Of a DNA stretch of 11,139 nt, positions 1-6,494 are shown in pieces. Numbering within the stretch: position 1 is the first letter of the stretch; every line of letters begins with the position of its first letter. Origin of the DNA: Betaproteobacteria bacterium (GTDB lineage: Bacteria > Pseudomonadota > Gammaproteobacteria > Burkholderiales > Casimicrobiaceae); NCBI GenBank assembly GCA_005889025.1, contig VBCZ01000146.1, positions 1 through 11,139 on the forward strand, read 5' to 3'. The translations under genes and the position numbers were made by a program. Below the pieces are notes generated by a model. That model had not been told where the DNA came from. It saw nothing but the letters and a program-made list of their open reading frames with translations, and did not search any database.

Positions 1-427
1 CCGCGATCGGTGGAGCCGGTCGCGGCGGCGCGGCGACGGGTGGAGGCGCCGGCAGCGGCGAAGGGATGACCGGCGGGGGCAAGGGTATGGCGGGCGCCTC
101 GCGGGCAGGCGGAGCGACCAGCGGCGGCGGCCGCATGCGCACTGTTGCTTTCGGCGGAGTGACGACAGGGCGCGGCGGCTCGGGTTCCTGCACGCGCGCC
201 AGCTGCGGTGGCGCTGTTGTCGCCTGGGCAGCGAGGCGCACCTGCAACCGATCGCTCGCCTGTTCCTGTTCCTCGTCCCTGGGCCGTAAGAGGTGCATCA
301 GCAGCAGAAAAAGCGCGGCAACATGGATGAGGATCGACAACGCGATCATCAGCCAGATGATCGGAATGACCACGACGTCCTGCCGCGAACGAGGCTCGTA
401 GAACCAGTGGTTCATCGCGTGATTCAT
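1..427 (-). CDS. TonB-like proline-rich inner-membrane protein, N-terminal part (runs off left edge)
   Basis: An open frame of 142 codons runs from ATG at 427 leftward to the window edge with no stop, so only the N-terminus is visible. After a short N-terminal stretch (residues 1-17) there is one hydrophobic segment (about 18-46), then a short charged patch (RPRDEEQEQ, about 48-56), then from about residue 72 a strongly proline-rich region. The membrane segment contains SILIH at 31-35, the S-x3-H spacing that in TonB and TolA marks the helix that works with ExbB/ExbD or TolQ/TolR. A cytoplasmic N-terminus, one span and a proline-rich periplasmic linker are the TonB layout. The C-terminal receptor-binding domain, if any, lies outside the window, so a TonB-type energy transducer is an inference. 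A second ATG at 415 is an alternative start; neither has a strong ribosome-binding site. Confidence 0.6.
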   Translation of the reverse strand, partial: MNHAMNHWFYEPRSRQDVVVIPIIWLMIALSILIHVAALFLLLMHLLRPRDEEQEQASDRLQVRLAAQATTAPPQLARVQEPEPPRPVVTPPKATVRMRPPPLVAPPAREAPAIPLPPPVIPSPLPAPPPVAAPPRPAPPIA

Positions 428-640
428 TTCCGGGGCGGCAGTGTGGGAATGGAGTGCGGCCCCGCGAACGTCGCCTCGACACGACCTTTCGCTGAATCGA
501 AGCCACCGGGGAGCCGATTTCGCTGATGTTATATGAACTTAAAGCCGACTCGATTGTTCACGCCGTCCGGCACGCGCGGCACGTTGACCACCCAGAGCCC
601 GGGCGTGCTTTTTCTTGTGGAACAATCAACGGCAACGAGC

Positions 641-679
641 AAGGCCCAAGTTTGAATCCCGAAGGGCGGGAATGACGAC
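641..679. repeat. Degenerate copy of a dispersed REP-like palindromic repeat
   Basis: The stretch begins GGCCCAAGTT and ends GGGAATGACGAC. Its centre is a hairpin with stem TCCCG (657-661) and CGGGA (667-671) around loop AAGGG. The same two ends, GGCCCAAGTT and GGGATGACGAC, frame the element at 6420-6482. Repeats of this ATCCCG...CGGGAT-GACGA type are common between genes in proteobacterial genomes. This copy is shorter and has a weaker stem, so it looks decayed. The pairing with the 6.4-kb copy is read directly from the window; the family-wide claim is general knowledge. Confidence 0.5.
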
Positions 680-689
680 AAAAAATATT

Positions 690-711
690 GCGCGAATTTC
701 CGATTTCGCGC
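690..711. promoter_or_regulatory. 7-8-7 palindrome upstream of the aldolase operon (candidate operator)
   Basis: A perfect 7-base inverted repeat, GCGCGAA (690-696) and TTCGCGC (705-711), is separated by the 8-base AT-richer spacer TTTCCGAT. It lies about 138 bp before the aldolase ATG and directly after an A-rich patch (678-687). The 22-bp size suits a dimeric repressor site. No regulator gene is present in the window, so the function is inferred; a simple RNA hairpin is the alternative. Confidence 0.35.
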
Positions 712-835
712 TATCCGTGCGTCCCGGTCGGCTTGGCGCAGAGACGGGACGCTTGTACACTTCTCCGCTCGATTCTCCCAGCTCGATCCCCCGTCGGCGC
801 GTGTGATTCGATTGAATCTTTTGTCATCCGATCCG

Positions 836-840
836 CGAGG
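836..840 (+). promoter_or_regulatory. Ribosome-binding site of the aldolase gene
   Basis: CGAGG ends 8 bases before the ATG at 849, giving a GAGG core at normal spacing. It supports the 849 start. Confidence 0.55.
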
Positions 841-848
841 CTTGCCCA

Positions 849-2258
849 ATGGAACGCACGACACTCAATGATGTGATCGCCGATCTTCGCGGCGTGGGCC
901 TGTCTTCCGGCCCCGACGCGCATCTGCCGAAGGGGTCGCGGCCGCCTGCGGAAATGCTCGACCGCTGGGCACGCGCCGCCGCCCTGGCCGAGCCTGATGC
1001 GCGCCAGGCGGCAATCTGGGCGATTCGCGAAGCGGCGCACGCCGCCGGCGTTGTGCCCGCTTCGCTGCAAGGCCTCTATATGGCCCGGGGAGCGGGTAAA
1101 TGGTCCGACCGAACCGTGCCCGCCTTGAATCTCCGCGGCTGGAGCTACCAGACCTGCCGCGCGGCGTTCCGCGCTGCCGGGAAAATCGGCGCGAAGCTGC
1201 TCATTTTCGAACAAGCCGTCGGTGAAGCCATTTATGCGGCGCAGCCTCCGGCCGAATACACGGCGGCCGTCCTCGCCGCGGCGATGCGGGAAGGACATAC
1301 GGGGCCGGTCTTCCTGCAGGCGGATCACGACCAGGTCAACGCGAAGAGCTATCTCAAGGACCCGAAGGCGGAGATCCAGCGCCTCACCGACGTAATTCGA
1401 GCGCAAATCGCGGCCAGCTTTTTCAACATCGACATCGACGCATCCACGGTGGTCGACCTCTCCTTGCCGACGGTGGTGGATCAGCAACGCCTCAATGCGG
1501 AACTGACGGCGGGATTCACGCGCCTCGTGCGCGAGCTCGAGCCGCCGGGCGTGACGATTTCGGTGGGCGCGGAGATCGGCGAAGTCGGGCACCACAACAC
1601 GACGCCCGAGGAGTTGCGTGCCTTCATGGTCACCTATCCGAAGGCGCTGGCCGCCGATGGGAACGGCGCCATCGGCGTGACCAAGGTCAGCGTCAACTCA
1701 GGGACCTACCACGGTGGCAAAGTTCTGCCGGACGGCAGTCTCGCGCCATTGAACGTCGGTTACGACACCTTGCGCACCATTTCGCGCGTTTGTCGCGAAG
1801 AATACGGGCTGGCCGGCGTCGTGCAGCACGGTGCGTCGACTCTCCCCAAGGAGCAATTATCGAAATTCCCCGAAACCGGGACCGTGGAGATCCACCTGGC
1901 GCTGGGCTTCAACAATCTGATCTTCGACCACCCACGCCTGCCGCAGGCGGTGAAGGACGAGATCAGGGCTTACATCTTCGCCCATCATGCGAACGAGCGC
2001 GCCCCCGACGAAACCGATGCACAGTTCGTCTACAACACGCGGAAGAAAGCGTGGGCCGGCATGAAGGAGCGTTTCTGGAACCTGCCCGCCGACATCCAGC
2101 AGGACATCATGGCGTCTCTGGACGACATGTTCCGCGACATGTTCATGCGCATGAACGTCGGCCAGACCGGCGAGCTCGTCGCGCGGCACACCTCGGTCAA
2201 GGTCGGGCCGGTGCCCCTGCCCCCGGCGCTGGCGCGGATGCTGACGCTCGCGGCCTGA
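849..2258 (+). CDS. Class II (metal-dependent) aldolase family protein with N-terminal extension
   Basis: This 469-residue protein carries the class II fructose-bisphosphate aldolase signatures in order. QADHD holds the D159-H160 pair (catalytic aspartate and first metal histidine), then come NIDIDAS at 193-199, GAEIGEVG with E242, SGTYHGG with H288 and VVQHGAS with H327. All expected metal ligands are therefore present. Canonical enzymes are about 280-360 residues and start at the segment seen here near residue 91 (PALNLRGWSYQ); the first ~90 residues are an extension of unknown role. Parts around 159-200 and 242-256 also recall the GatZ/KbaZ tagatose-bisphosphate aldolase subunits, so the family is certain but the substrate is not. 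As first gene of an operon with a sugar ABC transporter and PfkB kinase, it probably cleaves a phosphorylated ketose into C3 units. The frame is intact. A GAGG site 8 bases upstream supports the start. Confidence 0.85.
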   Translation: MERTTLNDVIADLRGVGLSSGPDAHLPKGSRPPAEMLDRWARAAALAEPDARQAAIWAIREAAHAAGVVPASLQGLYMARGAGKWSDRTVPALNLRGWSYQTCRAAFRAAGKIGAKLLIFEQAVGEAIYAAQPPAEYTAAVLAAAMREGHTGPVFLQADHDQVNAKSYLKDPKAEIQRLTDVIRAQIAASFFNIDIDASTVVDLSLPTVVDQQRLNAELTAGFTRLVRELEPPGVTISVGAEIGEVGHHNTTPEELRAFMVTYPKALAADGNGAIGVTKVSVNSGTYHGGKVLPDGSLAPLNVGYDTLRTISRVCREEYGLAGVVQHGASTLPKEQLSKFPETGTVEIHLALGFNNLIFDHPRLPQAVKDEIRAYIFAHHANERAPDETDAQFVYNTRKKAWAGMKERFWNLPADIQQDIMASLDDMFRDMFMRMNVGQTGELVARHTSVKVGPVPLPPALARMLTLAA

Positions 2259-2376
2259 CTTGAAAGAAGCATGCGCATTCGGAAGTCAGCTTTCACTCGA
2301 ATTTAGAAGCAGCGCTGGTGCTCGATCGGCGCTTCGAAAATACCGCGGTTCGTCAAACGCGTACTTTGGGGGAAAC

Positions 2377-3627
2377 ATGAGTTCGTTCTTTCTAAGTGTG
2401 GTTCGCAATGGTGCATTGTGCGTTCTTGCCGCAGCGGCGTTGACGTCCACTGTAGCTTCCGCCGCCCCCGCCGAAGTCAGGTGGGCGCAGTGGAAGACGA
2501 CGGAGGTGGGCGAGAAGATGATGACCGACCTCAAGGCTGCCTTCGAGAAGGAGAACCCCGATGTCACGTTGACGCTGGTCGACTCGCCTTTCACCGGTTT
2601 TCATGACAAGGCAGTCGTGTTGTTTCAGGCGAAGAAGCTCCCGGACGTGCTGCTGGTCCAGGTCGATTGGGTCGCGGAGTTCGCGGACCTCGGCATGTTG
2701 GAGCCGCTGGACGACTGGATCGCCAAGGAACCCAAGTCGTTCATGGACAACATCCCCGTCACCTTCCACCAGAAGTGGCGGGGCACGAGAGCGGCGCGGT
2801 CGCGCTGTTCTACAACACCGAGATCTTCAAGAATGCCGGGATCTCCGGGCCGCCGAAGACCTGGGACGAGTACGTGGCAGTCGCCCGGAAGGTGACCAAT
2901 CCCGAAAAAAAGATTTTCGCTACGACGGCCACGTTGCAGGGCGAGCCGCCGACCAACATGACCTACGACATCTACCCGCTGATTTTGCAGGCGGGCGGCA
3001 ACCTCATCGATGAGAAGACCAACAAGGCGGTGTTCAACAGTCCCGAAGGCGTGAAGGCGATCGAGTGGTACGTCGACCTCGCCAACAAGGAGAAGGTCGT
3101 GGTGCCGGGGATCTTGAGCAACGGCGAGAAGGAGAAGCGGGCGAATTTCGCGGCCGGCAACGTCGCGATGATGTTCGAGGGCCCGTGGGGCATCGCGATC
3201 CAGAAGCAGCTCAATCCTAACCTGAAATACGACATCGCCACGCTGCCGATGGGCGTGACCACCGGCACCATGGTGCGCGGCTCGCTCAATACCGTGACGA
3301 CGCAGGCGCAGAACAAGGAAGCGGCATGGAAGTTCGTCCGCTGGTTGTCCGGCCCGACGGGAATCGAGATGTGGTCCAAGGGTACGGGCGGATTCCCCGC
3401 ACGCAAGGATGTCGCCGATCAGGCCTGGTTCAAGGAGAAGACGCTGTTCCAGGCCTTCGCCCAGCAGATGCAGTTGCCGAACGCGCGCTCGCCTTTCCTA
3501 CGCCGTCCAGATGAACAAGATCATGACCACCGAAGTGCAGAACGTCGTGCAGGGAAAGAAGGGCGCCAAGCAGGCGCTGGACGACGCTGCCGCCGAGTGG
3601 AACAAGATCCTCGCGACGACCAAGTAG
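2377..3627 (+). pseudogene. ABC transporter sugar-binding protein (MalE/UgpB-like), two frame breaks
   Basis: The gene encodes a periplasmic extracellular solute-binding protein of about 415 residues, the normal size for the family. The ATG at 2377 follows GGGGGA and opens a clear signal peptide: R10, a hydrophobic core at 12-22 and ASA at 27-29 before the mature protein. Conserved parts include LPDVLLVQVDW, LFYNTEIFKNAG, WDEYVAVARKV, FEGPWG and a C-terminal QALDDAAAEWNKIL. Coding moves from the frame of 2377 to the next (-1) near 2780-2784, at a GGGG run, and back (+1) near 3494-3498, at a TTT run. Frame one carries ...FHQKWRG, frame two HESGAVALFYN...NARSP, and frame one resumes at YAVQMNKIM. 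One lost G and one extra T would repair both; a loss of about 19 bases at the first site is also possible. Read as given, the protein is truncated. The 118 bp before it hold only a weak bulged hairpin (2306-2335). Confidence 0.82.
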
Positions 3628-3628
3628 C

Positions 3629-3649
3629 GCGGGCGTTGCCGCAACCCGC
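3629..3649 (+). other. Intercistronic hairpin after the binding-protein gene
   Basis: One base after the binding-protein stop, GCGG (3629-3632) plus GTTG (3635-3638) can pair with CAAC (3642-3645) plus CCGC (3646-3649) around a CCG loop, leaving a 2-base bulge. No T-run follows, so it is not a standard terminator. In maltose-type operons such stems protect the binding-protein mRNA and lower permease expression; the same role here is inferred. Confidence 0.35.
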
Positions 3650-3728
3650 CGCACGATCCGCGAGAGACAGTCAGCAACACCCGGCTTCCGTCCCAACGGG
3701 CGGGCCGGCGTGGTTTTCGCGTGTGCAC

Positions 3729-4605
3729 ATGGCCAAAGCCCTGACGTTTCGCCGCCGCTATCGTCAAGAACTGCAGGCCTACGCGTTCCTGTGGCGGGCA
3801 TTGCTCATCCTCGGCCTGCTGATGGTGTACCCGCTGCTTCAGGTTATCCGGATGAGCTTCTACGAGGTCAGCTTGCAAAAGGAGACCTGGGTCGGCCTGG
3901 ACAACTATGCGCAGCTGCTGCAGACCTCGCTGTTCTGGCAGGTGCTGTGGCAAACCATTGCGTTCACGGCGGGCAGCGTGGCCTTGCATCTCGTCATCGG
4001 CCTGGGTCTCGCGCTCCTGCTGCACGCCAGGATCAACGCCAGGGTGCGGAATTTCATGCGCGGTCTGCTGATCATCCCTTGGCTCCTCGCGCCGACGGTC
4101 GCCGGAATGATCTGGGTGCTCATGCTTGCGCCGTTCGGCGTGGTGAACGGCCTTCTCGCCTCGCTGGGCATTCTGGACCCCAGCGCGACCATCAACTGGC
4201 TGGGCAGCCCGGAGACTTCGCTCCTTTCGGTCACCGCGATGAACGTCTGGCGCGCGTTCCCGTTCTTCATGGTGATGCCCGGACGAGCTGTACGAGGCTG
4301 CGGACATCGACGGAACCACGCCGCTGGCGAAGTTCTGGTACATCACGCTCCCGGGGCTGCGCGGCGTGATCACGACCGTCGTGCTGCTCGACTCCATCTG
4401 GACGTTCCGCGCCTTCGACCCGGTGTATGTGATGACCGGCGGCGGGCCGATCAACTCCTCGGAAGTGCTTGCGACCGCGATCTATTTCGATGCGTTCCAG
4501 AAGCTCAAATTCGGCTACGCCTCGGCCGAGGCGACCGTCATGTTCCTGATCCTGTTTGCGGTGAGTGCCGTCTACGTGCGGCGTGCGGTGCGCGAAATTG
4601 GCTGA
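3729..4605 (+). pseudogene. ABC transporter permease (MalF/UgpA-type), frameshifted with a small deletion
   Basis: This is the first inner-membrane permease of the carbohydrate importer. From ATG 3729, 183 codons encode membrane segments at about residues 18-40, 72-98, 111-135 and the start of a fourth (166-183), ending WRAFPFFMVM. Coding then continues one base later in the next frame from 4279 with PDELYEAADIDG. The EAA loop, which contacts the ATPase, is complete at 4294-4353 (EAA...G...I-LP), and the C-terminus is normal to the stop at 4603-4605. Relatives carry about eight residues of the LLAGLQAI type between PFFMVM and the P-x-ELYEAA segment; they are absent here. A loss of about 23 bases would explain both the missing block and the frame change. 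As given, translation leaves the family sequence before the EAA loop, so the product could not couple to an ATPase. No strong ribosome-binding site precedes 3729. Confidence 0.82.
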
Positions 4606-4627
4606 CCGGCGCAAGGCACGGTGGGGA

Positions 4628-5461
4628 ATGCGGGCCCGGCGACGCGGCGCGCATCTGGCCATCTACGCCATTCTGGTGGCGGCGACCATCATCATGTTGT
4701 TCCCGGTGGCGTGGATGCTTACGGTGTCGGTGCGGCCCAACGTCGAGGTGATGAAGATACCGCCCGACTGGATACCCGCGCTGTTCACCCTCGAGGCCTA
4801 CAACAAGGTGCTGCGCAGCGGGCGCTATCTGCGCACGTTCGCGAACACATACTTCGTCGCGCTGGCGGTGACGCTCGTGTCGCTGTTCATCGGGGCGATG
4901 GCGGCCTATGCGCTCGCGCGGTTTCGCTTCAAGGGGCAGCGCGCCGTGCTCATGTTCCTGATCACCACGCAAATGTTTCCGCTGGTGCTGCTGTGCATTC
5001 CGTACTTCCAGGTGGTGGTGAAGCTGGGGCTCTACGACACCCTGACCTCGCTCATCATCGTGTACGTCACCTTCACGCTGCCCTTCTGCATCCTGATGCT
5101 GCGCAGCTACTTCGCGCAGATTCCCAAGGACATGGAAGAGGCGGCGATGGTCGACGGTTGCTCGCGGGTGGGGGCCATTCTGCGCACGCTCCTGCCGCTC
5201 TCCTATCCCGCGCTGATCGGTGCCGGCCTCTACACCTTCCTTCTGGCGTGGAACGAATTCCTGTTCGCGGTGGTGCTGATCGAGGCGTGGGAGAAGCGCG
5301 TCATCACGATGGCGATCTACAGCCTGATGGCCGAGTTCGTCACCGACTGGAGCATGATGATGGCCTTCTCCGTTCTGGCGAGCGCACCTCTGGTCATCGC
5401 CTTCATCTTCCTTCAGCGCTACATGGTGCGCGGCATGACGGCGGGGGCCATCACCGCGTGA
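4628..5461 (+). CDS. ABC transporter permease (MalG/UgpE-type)
   Basis: This is the second inner-membrane permease of the importer: 277 residues, the usual MalG-type length, with an unbroken frame. Six hydrophobic segments lie at about 10-32, 73-96, 108-130, 138-158, 196-218 and 244-265. The EAA loop is intact at 171-190 (EAAMVDG...LLP). It would pair with the upstream permease to form the channel. The start is uncertain. ATG 4628 gives a family-like N-terminus (MRARRRGAHLAIY) with AAGG 11 bases upstream. A TTG at 4598 in the same frame would overlap the previous stop by 8 bases and suggests translational coupling. The 3' end overlaps the kinase start by four bases. Confidence 0.88.
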   Translation: MRARRRGAHLAIYAILVAATIIMLFPVAWMLTVSVRPNVEVMKIPPDWIPALFTLEAYNKVLRSGRYLRTFANTYFVALAVTLVSLFIGAMAAYALARFRFKGQRAVLMFLITTQMFPLVLLCIPYFQVVVKLGLYDTLTSLIIVYVTFTLPFCILMLRSYFAQIPKDMEEAAMVDGCSRVGAILRTLLPLSYPALIGAGLYTFLLAWNEFLFAVVLIEAWEKRVITMAIYSLMAEFVTDWSMMMAFSVLASAPLVIAFIFLQRYMVRGMTAGAITA

Positions 5462-6349
5462 CGCCCGCTGCGACGACGGCAGGACCGGCGTTCGACGTGG
5501 TTGGATTCGGGGTCAACGCCCTCGACCTGATCGCGGTCATCGACGGCTTCCCGGCGCCGGATACGAAGGTTCCGATCGAGGAATTCGATGTCCAGGGTGG
5601 CGGAATGACTGCCACCGCGATGGTGGCATGCGTGCGCCTGGGCTTGCGGGCCCGGTACATCGGCAAGATCGGCACCGATTTCTGGTCGCGGCTTTCCTTG
5701 CGCCTGCTCTCGAAGGAAGGCGTGGACGTGCGCGGCGTGATCCGGGCGAAGGGAAGCCCGGGCCATGTGAGCGTGGTGCTGGCCGATCGCGCGGCAGGAC
5801 AGCGGCGGTTGTTCTTTCGCCGGCCTCCAGCCTACGACATCCGCCCTGCGGAGCTCGATCGGACCGTCATCACTTCGGGCCGGCTGCTGCACGTGGATGG
5901 CGTGGATGCCGAGGCGGCCGTGCGGGCAATCGACTGGGCGCGCGAGGCGGGGATGCGCATCACCATGGATGGCGAGCGCATCGTTCCCCGAGGATGGGCT
6001 GCGTTCCCTCGCGACGCGCGGTCCTTCCCGGGTAGCCGTGACGCTTGCCGAGCGTGGCGTGCTGGCGCTGACCGAAGACCGCATCATCCGCATCCCGGGA
6101 TTCTCGGTCGCCGCGGTCGACACCAACGGCGCGGGTGATGTTTTCCACGGCGCCTGCGCCATCGGCGAATTGCGCAACTGGCCCTTCGAGTGGACTCTCA
6201 CCTTCGCCAACGCGGTGGCGGCGATGAAGTGCCGCGCACTGGGCGGTCGCGCCGGCATTCCCGGCCTCGGCGAAGTCATCAGATTCCTTGCCGACCACGG
6301 TCACGCCGAGATCGCCCGCGCGCTCGACGCGCCCGGCGGATCCCGCTGA
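5458..6349 (+). pseudogene. PfkB-family sugar kinase, internally deleted and frameshifted
   Basis: This ATP-dependent carbohydrate kinase of the ribokinase/PfkB family is the likely first enzyme acting on the imported sugar. Its GTG start at 5458 lies inside the preceding TGA (GTGA), a classic coupled start, with a G-rich site upstream. Frame one gives FDVVGFGVNALD, the sugar-contacting GGGMTATA (47-54), IGKIGTDFW and HVDGVDAEAA, up to ITMDGERIVP (about residue 177). From about 5990 the next frame continues PEDGLRSLATRG, VAVTLAERGVLAL and DTNGAGDVFHGA (6119 onward), the second PfkB signature with the catalytic aspartate at 6137-6139, to the TGA at 6347. Relatives have roughly 25-30 more residues between these parts (the xxLLxxVDxLxxSExFA region). 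The sequence has therefore lost about 80-90 bases (3n+2) at a CCCC run, 5986-5989. Read as given, translation leaves the family sequence before the catalytic site. Confidence 0.82.
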
Positions 6350-6396
6350 CTGTCGCCTCGCCGTCGCCCCGCAAACCGTCGCCCCGGCGAAGCCTG

Positions 6397-6482
6397 CCCC
6401 GGCGCAGGCCGGGGGCCGGGGCCCAAGTTCGGTGTTCCAACGACGCATCAACTTGGATCCCGGCCTACGCCGGGATGACGAC
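6397..6482. repeat. Multi-hairpin dispersed repeat between convergent genes
   Basis: Three nested or adjacent stems fill the gap between the kinase stop (6349) and the ATPase stop (6495). CCCCGGC (6397-6403) pairs with GCCGGGG (6408-6414) over a GCAG loop. CCAAGTT (6423-6429) pairs with AACTTGG (6450-6456). ATCCCGGC (6457-6464) pairs with GCCGGGAT (6469-6476) over a CTAC loop, followed by GACGAC. All stems are perfect. The last is the typical core of dispersed REP-like repeats in beta- and gammaproteobacteria. Its place between two converging transcripts suggests a bidirectional terminator or mRNA-end stabiliser, although no T-run follows either side. Confidence 0.6.
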
Positions 6483-6494
6483 TATTTTCGCCCG

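Larger units (their letters stand above)
428..848. other. Intergenic region between divergent genes
   Basis: This 421-bp gap separates the minus-strand TonB-like gene from the plus-strand aldolase gene and must hold both promoters. No convincing gene was found: the open frames here have poor starts and are not family-like. It contains a repeat-like fragment (641-679) and a 7-8-7 palindrome (690-711), both listed separately. An AT-rich patch around 526-542 (TTATATGAA) could be a minus-strand -10 region (TATAAC on that strand), but I see no good -35 element at the right spacing. Confidence 0.6.

Noticed and set aside
66..401. Plus-strand glycine/serine-rich open frame
   Set aside because: It is the complement of the proline-rich TonB-like coding region, whose membrane segment and start make the minus strand the coding one.
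529..864. Minus-strand open frame in the intergenic gap
   Set aside because: It runs through the repeat fragment and into the aldolase start and looks like no protein family.
711..1595. Long minus-strand open frame (294 codons) opposite the aldolase
   Set aside because: It lies antisense to a gene with clear catalytic motifs and has arginine-rich, motif-free content typical of high-GC antisense frames.
2306..2335. Bulged hairpin upstream of the binding-protein gene as a riboswitch or attenuator
   Set aside because: GAAG...CGC pairs with GCGCTTC only with a 3-base bulge and a 13-base loop; no known riboswitch features were seen.
2260..2376. Upstream TTG start extending the binding protein by 39 residues
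   Set aside because: It would put the signal peptide inside the protein; ATG 2377 has a strong GGGGGA site and begins a normal signal peptide.
2776..3500. Programmed ribosomal frameshifting in the binding-protein gene
   Set aside because: There is no slippery heptamer of the X-XXY-YYZ type at either site, and two opposite shifts in one binding protein would be without precedent known to me.
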